Shown here: positions 31,314-42,816 of the stretch, in pieces
Layout of the letters: every line of letters begins with the position of its first letter
How positions within the stretch are numbered: position 1 is the stretch's first letter
NCBI GenBank assembly: GCA_032622095.1
Contig: CP136069.1
Span: 5,256,976-5,320,975, forward strand
Direction of reading: 5' to 3'
Source: Siphonodentalium dalli
Taxonomy: Eukaryota; Mollusca; Scaphopoda; Gadilida; Siphonodentaliidae
Length of the DNA stretch: 64,000 nt
Notes under the pieces: model-generated
What the model was told of the DNA's origin: nothing
Database searches by the model: none
The model's input: the letters and a program-made list of their open reading frames with translations, nothing else
Program-made: the position numbers and the translations under genes

Positions 31314-31735
31314 AAGCCTGAACATAGTGTCTGACATTTTCAGAATGAGGTCCCCAAAGGGTGAATTTAATGACACAATCCTGCAATGCGGGCTAGCATC
31401 ACCAAATTCACCCTCTGTGGACCTCATTCTGTGTAGGCCTCAACTGCTATGGGAGACATAGCATTAGATTGAAGTTCTCCAGTTAAAGTTGATGATGTGC
31501 ACCCATTGGGCACCTCAATTATGCATTTTATATTCACAAATTAGGGGATATAGAAACTAAACAGAAGGGCTAAAGTAAGTAAAAATGTCAATTTAAGTGC
31601 CTATATACTTCCCAGAAGATGAGGCCTAAGCAGAATGAGGACCCTGGCTAGTGTATTTGGTGATGCTAGACTGCTGTGCAGGGTAGCATAACTAAATTCA
31701 CCCTCTGGGGACCTCATTCTGCAAATGCCAGATAG
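31314..31735. mobile_element. H8-1 element, long form, diverged
   Basis: AGCCTGAACATAGTGTCTGA at the left, then hairpins at about 31344-31430 and 31630-31720 with the middle GATGTGCACCCATTGGGCAC. The right end stops at CAAATGCCAGATAG next to a 19-base C run (about 31761-31779). Confidence 0.72.
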
Positions 31736-31850
31736 AAGACAAATTTAATCCAATATATACCCCCCCCCCCCCCCCCCCAATTTTCTTTGAATATTAGTCG
31801 TATGATTTCATCTGGATAAGTGGTGATTAAAACAATAATATGAAATGGCC

Positions 31851-32285
31851 AAACCTGAATTTAGTATGTCTGACATTTGCAGAATTAGGTCCCAAAAATG
31901 TGGATTTAATGACAATATTCTGTAAGGCAGGCTAGCATCACCAAATTCATCCTCAATCTGATTAGGCCTCAATGGCCAATAAAACCAAGGAACAGATTGA
32001 AGTCCTACAGTTGAAGTTGGTGATACACACCCATTGAGCACCTCAATTATGCATTTTATCTTCTGCAAATTAGGGGGACATTGAAACTGAACAGGTGGAA
32101 AAAGTGACTAAATCAAACTGTCAATTTGATACTTAGGTTACTTCCAAGAAGATGAGGACTAAGCAGAATTAGGTCCCTGGCAGGTGTATTTGGTGATGCT
32201 AGCATGCTGTATGGAATAGCAACACTAAATTCACCATCTGGGGACCTCACTATGTAAATGTCAGACACACTATTTCCAGACTTGA
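31851..32285. mobile_element. H8-1 element, long form, diverged
   Basis: AAACCTGAATTTAGTATGTC at the left and GACACACTATTTCCAGACTT at the right. Both hairpins are decayed. The middle is TGATACACACCCATTGAGCA. Same orientation as its neighbour at 31314; the two share about the same flank (TTCATCTGGATAAGTGGTGA versus TTCAACTGGATACTGGTGGT), suggesting an older duplication. Confidence 0.72.
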
Positions 32286-32624
32286 AGAAATCAAAGCCAT
32301 TCACAGTATCATTGAATGTCAGTCATTAAATTGCTACAGATATGTTTAGATTAGAATAATACATGTCATCTGGCCAGTTTATATAATTAATGACCTGTAC
32401 CTTTACAGATATATATGCCTCTGTGGTGAGAAGACATATTAAATTGAGAGGTGATATGGCTTGGAAGGGATCTTGGTTGATGGCAGGGTTGGGCCTGGGC
32501 CATATGGGAGGGGGTGGGTGGGGGAGGGTGGAATGTTTCCATAATTTCATTAAAGAGTAAAGTTTCATAACTCTGCAGATGTTATATATAATGGTGTCAC
32601 TTTTTTTCAAATTTTAAAACATGT

Positions 32625-32763
32625 CCCAGAAGATGAGGCCTAAGCAGAATAAGGTAATTGAGGTGTATTTGGTGATGCTAGCCTGTTGTATGGGGTAGCA
32701 ACACTAAATTCACCATCTGGGGACTACATTCTGCAAATGTCAGACACACTATGTCCAGGCTTG
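32625..32763. mobile_element. H8-1 right half
   Basis: GAAGATGAGGCCTAAGCAGA followed by the right hairpin and GACACACTATGTCCAGGCTT. The left half is absent. Confidence 0.7.
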
Positions 32764-32939
32764 GAGAAATGAACTATTCCTTGTAGACTCTGGTAGTTGT
32801 TTAGCTAATGTCATGTCTTGTAATGACAGATGGTAAACTGGTCTGAAGCAAGCAGTAATCAGCAAGAGGATCAGGTGACCACACTATGATAAATTGGCTT
32901 TTTCAATAATACAGGCTAGAGTGTCCTCTTAAAAATTAA

Positions 32940-33830
32940 TAGTGCATAGCAAAGGGGTGTGAATTATAAAGGGCCATAACTCTGTTAAAATATATCGGAT
33001 AAAACCCATATTTTAACTTGATCTGTATATAAGTGTCAAAAATTCATATACCAAATTTGGTGTTGATCAGATGAAAAATGTTTGAGTAATCCTGTCTTGG
33101 ATGAATTCTATATTAAAACAAGAGTGGAAGGGGTTAAATAAACAATACCAAAATCCATACAGATGAAGAACATGCTAAGAAAAATCTAGGTAAGAAATAT
33201 GAGGCTGTGATGTGTCCTAAACAAAAATTAAAGGTCAAAATGCAAAAATTAAATTTTTTGTTTTTAAAGTTATGTCCCTGGCTCTGTCACTATTTGACCC
33301 AGTGACCCCATTTGAACAAATATGAACCCCAGTCACCCAAGGTATCTCTGTACCAAATATAAGCTAAATCGGCCAAATATTTTTTTAGAAGAAGTCATTG
33401 TAAGAATCACTATGAGTTATGGCCCTGGTTTCTTAACTAATTGACCGGGTGACCTCATTTGAACAAATCTGAACACCAGTCACCCAAGGACTCTCCATAC
33501 CAAATATTAGCTAAATTGGCCCAATGGTTATGGACAAGAAGTTGTTGTAAGAATTACTATGGAGGAATAGAGTTATGGCCCTTGTTTCGCAACTATTTGA
33601 CCCAGTGACCTCATTTGAACAAATCTGAATGAGAGTCACCTAGGGAACATACACACCAAATATGAACCAATTCGGTATGATGGTTTAAGAGGAGAAGATG
33701 TTTTTAAAAAAGTTGACGGACAGACGGACAGACGGACAGACGGACGGACGGACGGACGGACGACGGACGAGGAGTGATGACTATAGCTCCACCGGAGACT
33801 TTGTCTCAGGTGAGCTAAAAACCATCGCCT
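32940..33830. repeat. dispersed repeat with 'gggccataactc' and 'acggacgg' tail
   Basis: The left portion has AAAGGGCCATAACTCTGTTA and CATATACCAAATTTGG. From 33270 the 'TTTGAACAAATCTGAA' family appears in about three units. The end is a GACGGACA simple repeat (33715-33770), then GATGACTATAGCTCCACCGG and AGGTGAGCTAAAA. This is a composite of two families that I regard as common in molluscs. Confidence 0.7.
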
Positions 33831-34403
33831 AACTTATTATAAAGACATGGGAGTGTGTTATATATGTAATATATGTTATCATTTATGTCTACTCCACAGA
33901 TAGCTGGGGTCTTATATATAATTATAAAAGGTCGCAGACCACATGTCCCCCGACTGGAGTGGTAAACTTCATGATTGGATTTGTTAGAAGGATACTATTT
34001 GCAACAATGTTATACAATATATAGATGTTGCAAACCACCGCAAAATTTCTTGGACAAAACAACCCGATGAACAAACGCATGCAAACGCGAAAAAAATGAT
34101 ATTTTTTGTACCAACATGTTAGTAACAATATCCCAGAGTTTCAAATCTCTACATTTAAAACTGTAGTAGGAGTTGATTACACCATGAAGGTACCCAATCT
34201 CATCCAAAAGGCAAAAATGTTTCAAATTTTCTAAGTCGAAAACCCCCCCAAAAATATGGAAAAAATTATATTTTTGATTAGCTATATAGATGTTGCAAAT
34301 CACCAACATGTTAGTAACAATATCCCAGAGTTTTTACAATTTTTGTTTTAGGTCGGGGGGTTTTCCACTCGGTCGGCGGATCCGTAAACCACAAAATCAA
34401 AAA
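33831..34403. repeat. partial copy of the element at 28653
   Basis: The right end AGGTCGGGGGGTTTTCCACT ... ATCCGTAAACCACAAAATC (about 34352-34399) is the same as at 29870-29907. The opposite inverted end is not found. TAGATGTTGCAAAYCACC and ACATGTTAGTAACAATATCC each occur twice (about 34021/34286 and 34113/34305). AAACCATCGCCT stands on both sides (33820 and 34403). A 99-codon minus ORF here has no recognised domain. Confidence 0.55.
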
Positions 34404-35348
34404 ACCATCGCCTTACAAATCTCATAATGATCTGATCAAAGGTACGACCTGTAGCCTGTACCAATGGATTTAGTCATGCAAAGAGTAAAATCCAAGATGG
34501 CTGCTGGCGGCCATGTTTTTCGGCTGAACGACCCCAAAATGACTCGTTTCCCCATCTACATGTCATTGTTAACATCCATGACAAATTTCATGAAGTTCCG
34601 ACCAAAGCTACGACCTGTAGCCCGCACCAAAGGATTTAGTCATGCAAAGAGTAAAATCCAATATGGCTGCTGGCGGACATGTTTTTTTAGCCAAACGACC
34701 CCAAAATCACTTGTTCCCATCTACATGTTAATATTAACATCCATGATAAATATCATGATGATCAGACGAACAGTACGACCTGTAGCCCGTGCCAATGGAT
34801 TGAATTTTGAAATCCAAGATGGCCGCCAGTGGCCATGTTTTTTGGCCGTATGACCCCAAAATGACTCGTTCCCATCTACATGTCATTGTTAACATCCATG
34901 ACAAATTTCATGAAGTTCCAACCAAAACTACGACCTGTAGCCCGCACCAAAGGATTTAGTCATGCAAAGAGTAAAATCCAAGATGGCTGCTGACGGCCAT
35001 GTTTTTTTGGCCGAACGACCCCAAAATGACTCGTTCCCATCTACATGTCAATATTAACATCCATGACAAATTTCATGATGATCAGACGAACAGCACGACC
35101 TGTAGCCCGCGCCAATGGATTGAATTTTGAAATCCAAGATGGCCACCAACGGCCATGTTTTTTGGCCGAATGACCCCAAAATGACTCGTTCCCATCTACA
35201 TGTCAATGTCAACATTCATGACAAGTTTCATAAAGATCAGACCAAAGGTACGACCTGTAGCCTGCGCCAAAGGAAATTGTTGACGGACACACGGACGACG
35301 GACACCAAACCACGGCAATAGCTCAAACTTACAAAGTAAGTTGAGCTA
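34404..35348 (+). mobile_element. G170 element, right portion, about five units
   Basis: Units of about 170 bp begin near CGACCTGTAGCCYGYRCCAA, pass through AAATCCAAGATGGCTGCTGG, CCCCAAAATGACTCGTTCCC and ATCCATGACAAATTTCATGA. The right end is ACGGACGACGGACACC, then TAGCTCAAACTTACAAAGTA and AGTTGAGCTA. The left inverted end is missing because the copy starts inside a unit next to the 33831 repeat. Confidence 0.82.
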
Positions 35349-35550
35349 AAAATACATTGGAACGGTCTATTATTCATTTGGAGGGGTGTCCAGGAAAAAT
35401 GAGCAGATGACAGATCTTGGGAAAGATAATACAAGTGCAGAAGAATTCATATTCTTTGATGGGACAAACATATGTTCTGATAATAAGTTCATGGATCGCA
35501 GAAATGTGTGATGATAGGGAGTAAAGTGAGCCTTTAAGAGACAGAACCTA

Positions 35551-36012
35551 TATGTGACCCGCCATATCAAATCCAGTCGTAAGTCGGCATTTTTTTACCC
35601 TGTGCCAATGCATTCTCTTATATATGCGAGTCAACCATAGGTCGCCTCGCATATATAAGAGAATGCATTGGCCTAAATTGTTTTTACAATTTTAATAATT
35701 TTTTCTTGTATTCTTTAACAATTTTATAATTTCACCCATACAGAGCCCCAGACAAACATGAGCAGACGACACTCTTCTATATGCTTCTATATATGTGTGG
35801 GGCTCCCTGCAGGGTAATGGATGTTTTTTATTTTATGTCCTAAAAATTGTAAGAAACATTTATTTTAAAAAAATGATAAAAAATTGTTAGGCCAATGCAT
35901 TCTCTTATATATGCGAGGTGACCTATGGTCGACTCGCATATATAAGAGAATGCATTGGCACAGGGTAAAAAAAATCCCGACTTACGACTGGATTTGATAT
36001 GGCGGGTCACAT
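35551..36012. mobile_element. TA-2 MITE, complete
   Basis: TATGTGACCCGCCATATCAA and its inverse TTGATATGGCGGGTCACATA are the ends; the inverted match continues for over 35 bases (AATCCAGTCGTAAGTCGG). Inside are two palindromic cores (about 35605-35673 and 35892-35959). Between them lies a TTAA-5-like module (AGAGCCCCAGACAAACATGA ... GTGTGGGGCTCCCTGCAGGG). TA duplication is probable. Confidence 0.85.
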
Positions 36013-36015
36013 ATA

Positions 36016-36345
36016 TTAATACTGAAGAACTGAACCAGGATATTCGTATTATATATAAAGTGACTGCTTTATTTTACAACCCCAACAGAACCTATATATT
36101 ATTAATGAAGAGGCATACCCCAACAGAACCTATATATTATTAATGAAGAGGCATACCCCAACAGAACCTATATATTATTAATGAAGAAACTGAACCAGGA
36201 TATTCGTATTATATATAAAGTGACTGCTTTATTTTACAACCCCAACAGAACCTATATATTATTAATGAAGAAACTGAACCAGGATATTCGTATTACATGT
36301 GTATATATAAAGCAACTGCTTATTTTACATCCTACTATAAAACTT
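36016..36345. repeat. 84-bp tandem repeat with 38-bp partial units
   Basis: The unit starts CTGAACCAGGATATTCGTAT, passes GTGACTGCTTTATTTTACAA and ends AACCTATATATTATTAATGA. Full units start at about 36030, 36190 and 36274. Between the first and second are two short units made only of GGCATACCCCAACAGAACCT plus the end. It begins directly at the right end of the TA-2 element. Confidence 0.82.
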
Positions 36346-37232
36346 GTTTTTCTTCTTTAAAATAACGGTATCAGGATCCGGATATGTGTGAACATTATTG
36401 ATTGTTTCCATAAAGATATGACCATGAGATCTATTTGTTTAGTAAGGGTTTATCAAAAAGTTAGTGGCTGCATGGGCAATATCATGACCAAACAGGATCC
36501 AGTTACTTTATTTATAAATCTTACATAAAGATACATAATCCGAATTACATGTTATACTCCCAAATTACTATTTCTATATGGCTTCGGGGGTAAGCAATAT
36601 TTGATAAGAGTCAAGGAACCCACCCATCAAAGTTCAGAGTGATCAGATATCAATTCGTGAAATATATTTTTCACTGCTGGTACTTTTTAGTGGACCTGGT
36701 AAAAAGTCAGATAAATTGACAAACGGCCAAATTTCGTTGAAAAAAATGTTGACAAATAACAGGTTTTGGGCAAATTTATACTATAAATGACTCTGATTGA
36801 CATTATTTTTGGGTAATTAATTGATTCTGATAACTGAAGCGGCAATTAAAAAATAGTTGTTGTTGGAATCTGATGATATGGGGACCATCGAATCGGATTG
36901 AGTACCTTTTAAAGTCGGGACTAAAATAAAACTAGGAGTGTTTACCCAAACATGATAAATGTTTCATTAGTGAGTGGGTAGGTCCAGTGACCAGACCAGA
37001 AGCTTCAGATTAGGAGAAGTCACTTCTTCCCTGTTTGGTTATTAGGGAGAAGTGGACTGTTATCAGGGAGAAGTAAGAATGGCTCAAGTACAAGTTACAC
37101 CTCAACATCACCATTCTATGTTCCAATAAGTATTATGCAATACACGCATAAACATGTACATGTACATGAGCCCATTTAAAATTAACTAAGTCCACAAGGA
37201 CAATACTGGTAACTGCGATAAAATGGGCAGAC
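36346..37232. other. no gene recognised
   Basis: AT-rich. The only named content is the hAT-MITE remnant at about 37013-37080 (GGAGAAGTCACTTCTTCCCT). No credible exon was seen. Confidence 0.5.
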
Positions 37233-37555
37233 ATATGTGACCCGCCATATCAAATCCAGTCGTAAGTCAGCGTAAGTCGGGATTTTTTTACCCTGTGCCA
37301 ATGCATTCTCTTATATATGCGAGGCGACCTATTGAGTCGACCATAGGTCGCCTCGCATATATAAGAGAATGCATTGGCCTAACAATTTTTTATTGTATTC
37401 TTTAACAATTTTATAAATTCACCCATACAGAGCCCCAGACAAACATGAGCAGACGACACTCTTCTATATGCTTCTATATATGTGTGGGGGCTCCCTGCAG
37501 GGTAATGGATGTTTTATATTTTATGTCCTAAAAATTGTAAGAAACATTTATTTAA
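37233..37555. mobile_element. TA-2 MITE, left end only
   Basis: TATGTGACCCGCCATATCAA at the left, with a local duplication in the end (GTAAGTCAGCGTAAGTCGG). One palindromic core has its loop duplicated (GCGACCTATTGAGTCGACC, about 37308-37377), followed by the AGAGCCCCAGACAAACATGA module. The right half is missing. Confidence 0.78.
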
Positions 37556-39540
37556 AGGATTTATTCGGTCTAGAAACTACAAAACGCAATCGGAAAGCCC
37601 TCCCTGTTGTGATTAAAATGATCCAAGTCCCATTCCGATCGCATAATAAATAACCCGTAAAATAAATAAATAATACCACCACCGGTATTCAGAGATTTCC
37701 GTGACTAAACTACGAGTGACGTACTTGTGGGGAGCAAATTAAAAACACAGATTCGGAGCTGGAGTTTATTATGCAGACTACGATGACGTAATCGTAAGTC
37801 AACCGATACTAAAATGCAGAGTCGTATGCGAGCGTGTGGTGTATAGATTACGTTACGCTTTGGCCGTTTATCTGGAATAGAAGACAATAATTATGTGAAT
37901 AAAGTAATTAATAGCGCCTAGAATGGTTGTTTTTGTAGCCATTAATAACATGCCGGCACCTGTCTGTTTCGGTAAATAGATGGCAGTAATTAGTGCTTTG
38001 ATTGTCTCTCGTATTCACTCGGTGATTTGTAATCACTCAGTGACTATTCATCAGTGTCAGTCGCGAACTTGTTTGCACTCTAAAATGCCACAAAGTGAAT
38101 AGAAAGAACATTATCTCTCTGGTCATACATATATAAGAAGCGCCCAAATTTATATAAACACTGGGCTGAATAATGTTAACTCTATTTAGGCGCTTTTGTT
38201 TTGTGTCTGTTTGTTGTTTTACTTTCGATATAAATATCCCGAGTATCTGTCATGATGTCATCTCCACATATTCCAAGATGCCTAGTAGATGTAGTGTGTT
38301 CAGTTGTGGGCGGGCTAGCGATCCATTATTTAGTACCTCCAAAAAGACAACACAGTGCGTAATTTAGAACGCTCTTTATTGTCTATCGCTTTTGGGAGAC
38401 GGAAGCATGGACGCTCTTTATATTTAATTGTCACAATACCACATACAAAATCACCCATGACTTATCGAAATAGAGGACATTCATAATTGAGAATGCCCTT
38501 TGTTGTCTACACCGCGACGAAAACATGGACGCTCTTTATTAGAGGCAATCATTGGAGTTTTTCTAGGCTAACAATTCAAAAAAATCCTCTCTAGAACGTC
38601 AATCAAAACGTAAAATAAAACGAACAACAAACACAAACTGAAAAACAATGCCAGGCTAGCCTTCAATTAAAAAAATGTCGTTATGCCAAACTGCAGCCTA
38701 ACTAATAATTATTGTAGTTTCAACAGTCTGTTGTGTATTCGAGTGAATTATTTTGTTTACTCACTTATCGATCTTGACTGGAAGGATTTTAGCAAGCTGT
38801 TCACAGTCGTGCACTTCTCCACACAAAATGTTTCGTGTGAAGAAACAGACAGGAACATTATAATGACGAATATAAGCCATCATGATACATGTACTGGTAC
38901 AATAACCACCACCTTTTTAATCACACCCCATTTGTATTTAATTGTACGCATATAGCGCACAACGGGATGACACTAGTGTGTAAACTATCTTCCGAAATTG
39001 GTACCATACAACGAAGAATGAAGTACCAGTATATGGCCTAACTTGTATTCTTTCAGAAACAGTTAAATTAATTTCGCACGAAATTCCGCTCGCGCATTGC
39101 ATTTCTGCATAAATTAATCTTATTTCAAACAACTTTTATCGCCTCAAAGTGCATTTTAGCCATCATTATTCGTTATATAATCCAACATTCTAGCAAAGCC
39201 AGTTCATAATTCAGCACATTCAAACAGTTTTATTCCGTAATCGCTATTTATCGTAAAGGCTTAGGTAATTAACCAGCGTAATTTATCAACTCGTTACGCG
39301 ATTGGCGGAATTTATTTCAAGCTCCACCCACCGCTGTCATCGGTAAGGGTCGATGCAGATGATCGGTCATGTGACCGCGTTGTGGTCATGTGATCGCACT
39401 CACGTGACTTACTTCGGATATTTCCGCGATTTTTTTAATATAATAATAATAAAAATACTATCTGCTCAATTTTGAATTTTCTTGGCGAAATGGGTCTGTT
39501 AGACATATATTATTAGTATTATGACGATAAAAAAAATATT
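37556..39540. other. low-repeat region; possible gene neighbourhood
   Basis: One of the few 2-kb stretches without MITEs. Features seen: TATATAAGAAGC (about 38129) and TTATATAAAC (about 38149) as TATA-like words upstream of a short THAP-like ORF; GACGCTCTTTAT-type words three times (about 38370, 38411, 38529), forming a loose array; and CATGTGACCGCGTTGTGGTC near 39368. No intact gene was recognised. Confidence 0.45.
38278..38367 (+). CDS. possible THAP-like N-terminus (fragment or chance)
   Basis: From the ATG at 38278 the frame reads MPSRCSVFSCGRASD and stops at 38367 after 30 codons. THAP zinc-finger proteins typically start M-P-x-x-C-x(3-4)-x-C, which this matches. The second half of the finger (conserved W and the C-x2-H pair) is absent, and I found no convincing splice donor. 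TATA-like sequences lie 130-150 bp upstream. It could be a first exon, a decayed transposase N-terminus (P elements carry THAP domains), or coincidence. Confidence 0.2.
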   Translation: MPSRCSVFSCGRASDPLFSTSKKTTQCVI

Positions 39541-39544
39541 TTTT

Positions 39545-39710
39545 TGACAGACTAATTCCTTTAAATAAAAAAAATAAAAAATGTTAGGCCAATGCATTCT
39601 CTTATATATGCGAGGCGACCTATGGTCGACTCGCATATATAAGAGACTGCATTGGCACAGGGTAAAAAAAATCCCAATGTACGACTGGATTTGGTATGGC
39701 GGGTCACATA
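39545..39710. mobile_element. TA-2 MITE, right end only
   Basis: A palindromic core (about 39588-39655) is followed by CACAGGGTAAAAAAAATCCC and the terminus TATGGCGGGTCACATA. The left half is missing, and there is no AGAGCCCC module. Confidence 0.78.
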
Positions 39711-39850
39711 TTCAAACTTGACCAATAAGATTACATACCAAATATTGTCTAATTTCATAAATTATTACTGAAGATATCATCTGGAAACCATCTGGGACGG
39801 ACACACGGACACCGACATCAATTTTCAGGGGACAAATACAAGTGCATGCA

Positions 39851-40461
39851 GAGTAATGCCCTAAATTCATCAGAAAGCTCTCAGTGAGAAAAATTTGCCG
39901 GACCATTTTTTAAAAATCCACTTTTTGTCATTTTTTTCACCGATACAAGAAATTTGAGTTTTGCTATGTCTTCAGTGGCCACTTAAGAACATAATAGGTA
40001 TAAGTTATTGGTTTTATTTGCTTTGAAACTCATTATTTCTGTTTTCATTTTAGTGGGCGTGGCACCTAAAAATGGAAAATATTTGCAAAAATAAATTCCA
40101 ATTTGTTTTTTTGTGTAGTCCAAGGGTAACTATAAGGCCATTTTCAGCGTGATATCTTTTTACTTTTGACCGACCCCCCCCCCTGATTGCACAGGTAAAA
40201 ATGCTACATGTAGCTGGTCTATGCAGTTGCGAATTTTAACAATCTCACATAAAACTATTATAGATTGTTCTTCAAATAAACAAATAATTTAAAATGCTAC
40301 AAATTGTGCACACAATGTTGTGGTTATGTAAACAAATTTCAGTGAGAGCTTTCCAATGAATGGCAACAAGCCATATTTCCGACTAAATCCTGAAAAATTA
40401 CCCATAATTCTGTTGTGGTTAAGGAGTCGATTATTTAGGGCATTAAAGGGCAACATTACTG
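39851..40461. mobile_element. TA-1 copy split at its hairpin centre
   Basis: The left arm is short (AGTAATGCCCTAAATTCATC, AGAAAGCTCTCAGTGAG). The right arm is nearly full (GAGAGCTTTCCAATGAATGG ... GATTATTTAGGGCATT), with AAAGGGCAACATT inserted before ACTG|TA. The arms are separated by a 450-bp insertion at 39889-40338. Confidence 0.75.
39889..40338. mobile_element. 450-bp insertion with 8-base direct repeats
   Basis: TCAGTGAG stands at 39881-39888 and 40339-40346. The insert begins AAAAATTTGCCGGACC and ends GTTATGTAAACAAATT, so the inverted ends are weak. It contains a C run followed by CTGATTGCAC (about 40173-40190), resembling the end of the G-run element. Because TCAGTGAG lies in the TA-1 palindrome's own loop, the duplication is suggestive rather than proven. 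Confidence 0.5.
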
Positions 40462-40524
40462 TAGCTAGACATAAGACAAATGTTTAAATTTAAATTTATA
40501 TTTCCTTCACAAGACTAGTGATAC

Positions 40525-40793
40525 TTAACCCTTCCATGACTAGAGCTTCCTGAAATTTTGTGAAAACCCTGTGCAAATGCATTCTCTAGTATATGCCAGT
40601 CCCCTGTATGGAGCCTCGCAATCTCGCATATATAAGAGAATACATTGGCCTAACAATATTTACCTTGACCTTGTAAGCCAGTGCATTCTCGTATATATTC
40701 GAGGCTCCCTATGGGAGATGCACATATATAAATGAATGCATGGCTCGGGATCTTATTTCTGCACCAGCGCAGCTCCCGTCATGAAAGGGTTAA
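40525..40793. mobile_element. TTAA-4 MITE, complete
   Basis: TTAACCCTTCCATGACTAGA to CCCGTCATGAAAGGGTTAA. Two hairpins occur: a core variant at about 40577-40650, and AGTGCATTCTCGTATATATT with its partner at about 40680-40735. The segment CACCAGCGCAGCTCCCGTCA is the same as in the 88-bp array at 60-1253, identifying this as the parent form of that array. Confidence 0.85.
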
Positions 40794-41052
40794 ATAATAA
40801 CCAAGGCATTATATAAAGTTTAATGTTTAACCCACAGGGAGCCTCACAGCGATGGAACCATGTACTACAAAGTGTGGTCTGCTGCAGTCTATTTGGGACT
40901 CTCTATGGGTCATGAAAGGAATAATAACTGAAGTGATATATTAATGTTTAAACTTTAACCCACAGGGAGCCTCACACAGATGGAACCATGTACTACAGAG
41001 TGTGGTCTGCTGCAGTCTATTTGGGGCTCTCTATGGGTCATGAAAGGGTTAA
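40790..41052. repeat. TTAA-5 tandem pair
   Basis: Two units (to about 40919 and 41052), each with CCCACAGGGAGCCTCACA and GTGTGGTCTGCTGCAGTCTA. Each ends with the longer GGTCATGAAAGG tail, as if fused to a TTAA-4 terminus. The first TTAA (40790-40793) is shared with the preceding TTAA-4. Confidence 0.82.
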
Positions 41053-41880
41053 TACCTGATGTATATAACAAGTCGGACATCAAGTACCCCGTAATACAGA
41101 ATGACACTTTAGAAGTTAGGCCACCACTGTGTTAATCAATGACTGAGAATCATATAAAAAACAACAAGCAGTCGCAGCTAGATCCCCCGCCAAACTGCGC
41201 TGTTGGGGAAGTGCATTCTCAATAATGTTTCCATTCTCAGTATGTGCTAAACAATTAAGAGGTGGGATTTTGTCAAAAAGCCTGGCTTGTGAACTCATTT
41301 TAGGTACTGGTCATGGGAACGAATATACCAAAAATCTTTTAAATCCGTTGACATTTGTGGAAATTAGTCCTGTGACGTCATCCATTTGCACCAAAAATAA
41401 TAAACAAAGTCCAATAACTCTGCTGAAAATATCCGGCCGGACCTGGTTTGCGAACTCGTTCTAGATACTGGTCATGTGAACTCATATACCAAAAATCTTT
41501 GAAATCCGTTGACATTTGTGGAAATTAGCCCTGTGACATCGTCCATTTGCACCAAAAATAATAAACAAAGTCCAATAACTCCGGTAAAAGTATCCGGCCA
41601 GACCTGGCTTGCGAATTCATTCTATGTAATGGTCAGGTGAACTCATATACCCAATATCTTTGAAATCCGTAGAGATTTGTGGAAATGAGACCTGTGACGT
41701 TGTCTATTTGCTCTTTGGTAAATTCAACAAAAATAATAAACAAAGTCCAATAACTCCGGTAAAAATATCTGGCCAGAACTGGCTTGCGAACTCATTCTAG
41801 GTAATGGTCAGGTGAACTCATATACCACAAATCTTTGAAATCCGTTTACATTTGTTCAAGTTATGACTCAAGTTATTACA
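41053..41880. repeat. about 175-bp tandem repeat, four units
   Basis: Units contain ATATCCGGCCRGACCTGGYT, TGCGAACTCATTCTAGGTA, TCATATACCAAAAATCTTTG, AAATCCGTTGACATTTGTGG and ATAATAAACAAAGTCCAATA. The copies decline in similarity towards 41880. The ORF at 41225-41464 is a translation of the repeat. Confidence 0.8.
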
Positions 41881-42654
41881 AGTTATTACAAATTCGGGAC
41901 GTCCGGACGGACCCACATTTTGATACTTGTGTGTCTAGTACTGTCTATACAACTAAGTGGCTAGAGACCTATGTGACTACTTGTATTTACGTGGCTTCAA
42001 AAAGGGTTCTCACGAAATGCTACTTGCGAGGCTGCAAATCAAGTGTCAATGTATTCTGTGACTTAAGGTTGGCGCATGTGAAGTAGTCAGCAGATTGTAT
42101 TTTTTCAACGCTTCATTCACAATTTAGAGAGTTCATTAAGAAATAAATCGTGATTAAGAAAAATATTGTATATTTGTAAATAAGGTTGCTAATGTGGCTA
42201 GCCACTTAAGCCGTCCGTCCGTGTCCATAGAACACTGGTTGGACATCCATATTGATGGACAAATTGTTTCCATTTATTAAAGGACAACTTTTTCAAGTGA
42301 CTTTCTCAGGCCACTTAGATCACATTTCAGCTGTCAAATGAGATTGCTTATGTGACTAGCCACATAAGCAACTGTTTGAGTCCAAATGGTATTTGAGTGG
42401 CTTCAAAGACACATAAGTGGCATTTTGTGGGAACGGATGGACGGCACGACGGACGGACAGACGGATGGACAGAACACATTACTATATCCCCCGCAAATTT
42501 GGCGGGGGATAAAAAGGCCTGTGTCAACCTGCCAGTGCATTACTCTGACTTGGTTTCTGTCATTCTAGTGCGTTGGTTTGGTGTTGCTTACCCTGGAACT
42601 CATGTTACCTGGTCAGACACCCACTTACCTGTATTGGTAACACATAAAAACACT
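41881..42654. repeat. 'ggacggac' tailed dispersed repeat, no gene
   Basis: Contains CGTCCGTCCGTGTCCATAG (about 42213) and GGACGGCACGACGGACGGAC (about 42430), then the hairpin ATCCCCCGCAAATTTGGCGG with GGGAT (about 42487-42511). GTGGCTTCAAA- and TGTGGCTAGCCAC-type words recur. The 83-86-codon ORFs are not credible. Confidence 0.55.
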
Positions 42655-42790
42655 TAACCCTTTCATGACTGGAGCTTCCTGATTTTCTGCGAAAACCCTG
42701 TGCCAATGCATTCTCGCATATATAAGAGAATGCATTGGTCGAACAAATTTTATATTATTTTTTATAATTGTTAAAAAATTTAAGCAAAAA
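42655..42790. mobile_element. TTAA-4 MITE, left part
   Basis: TTAACCCTTTCATGACTGGA, then CTGATTTTCTGCGAAAACCC and a reduced core (CCAATGCATTCTCGCATATA then AGAGAATGCATTGG) lacking the central loop. Truncated in AT-rich sequence before the G170 element. Confidence 0.78.
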
Positions 42791-42816
42791 TGAAAATGAA
42801 AGTGTCAATGACACTG

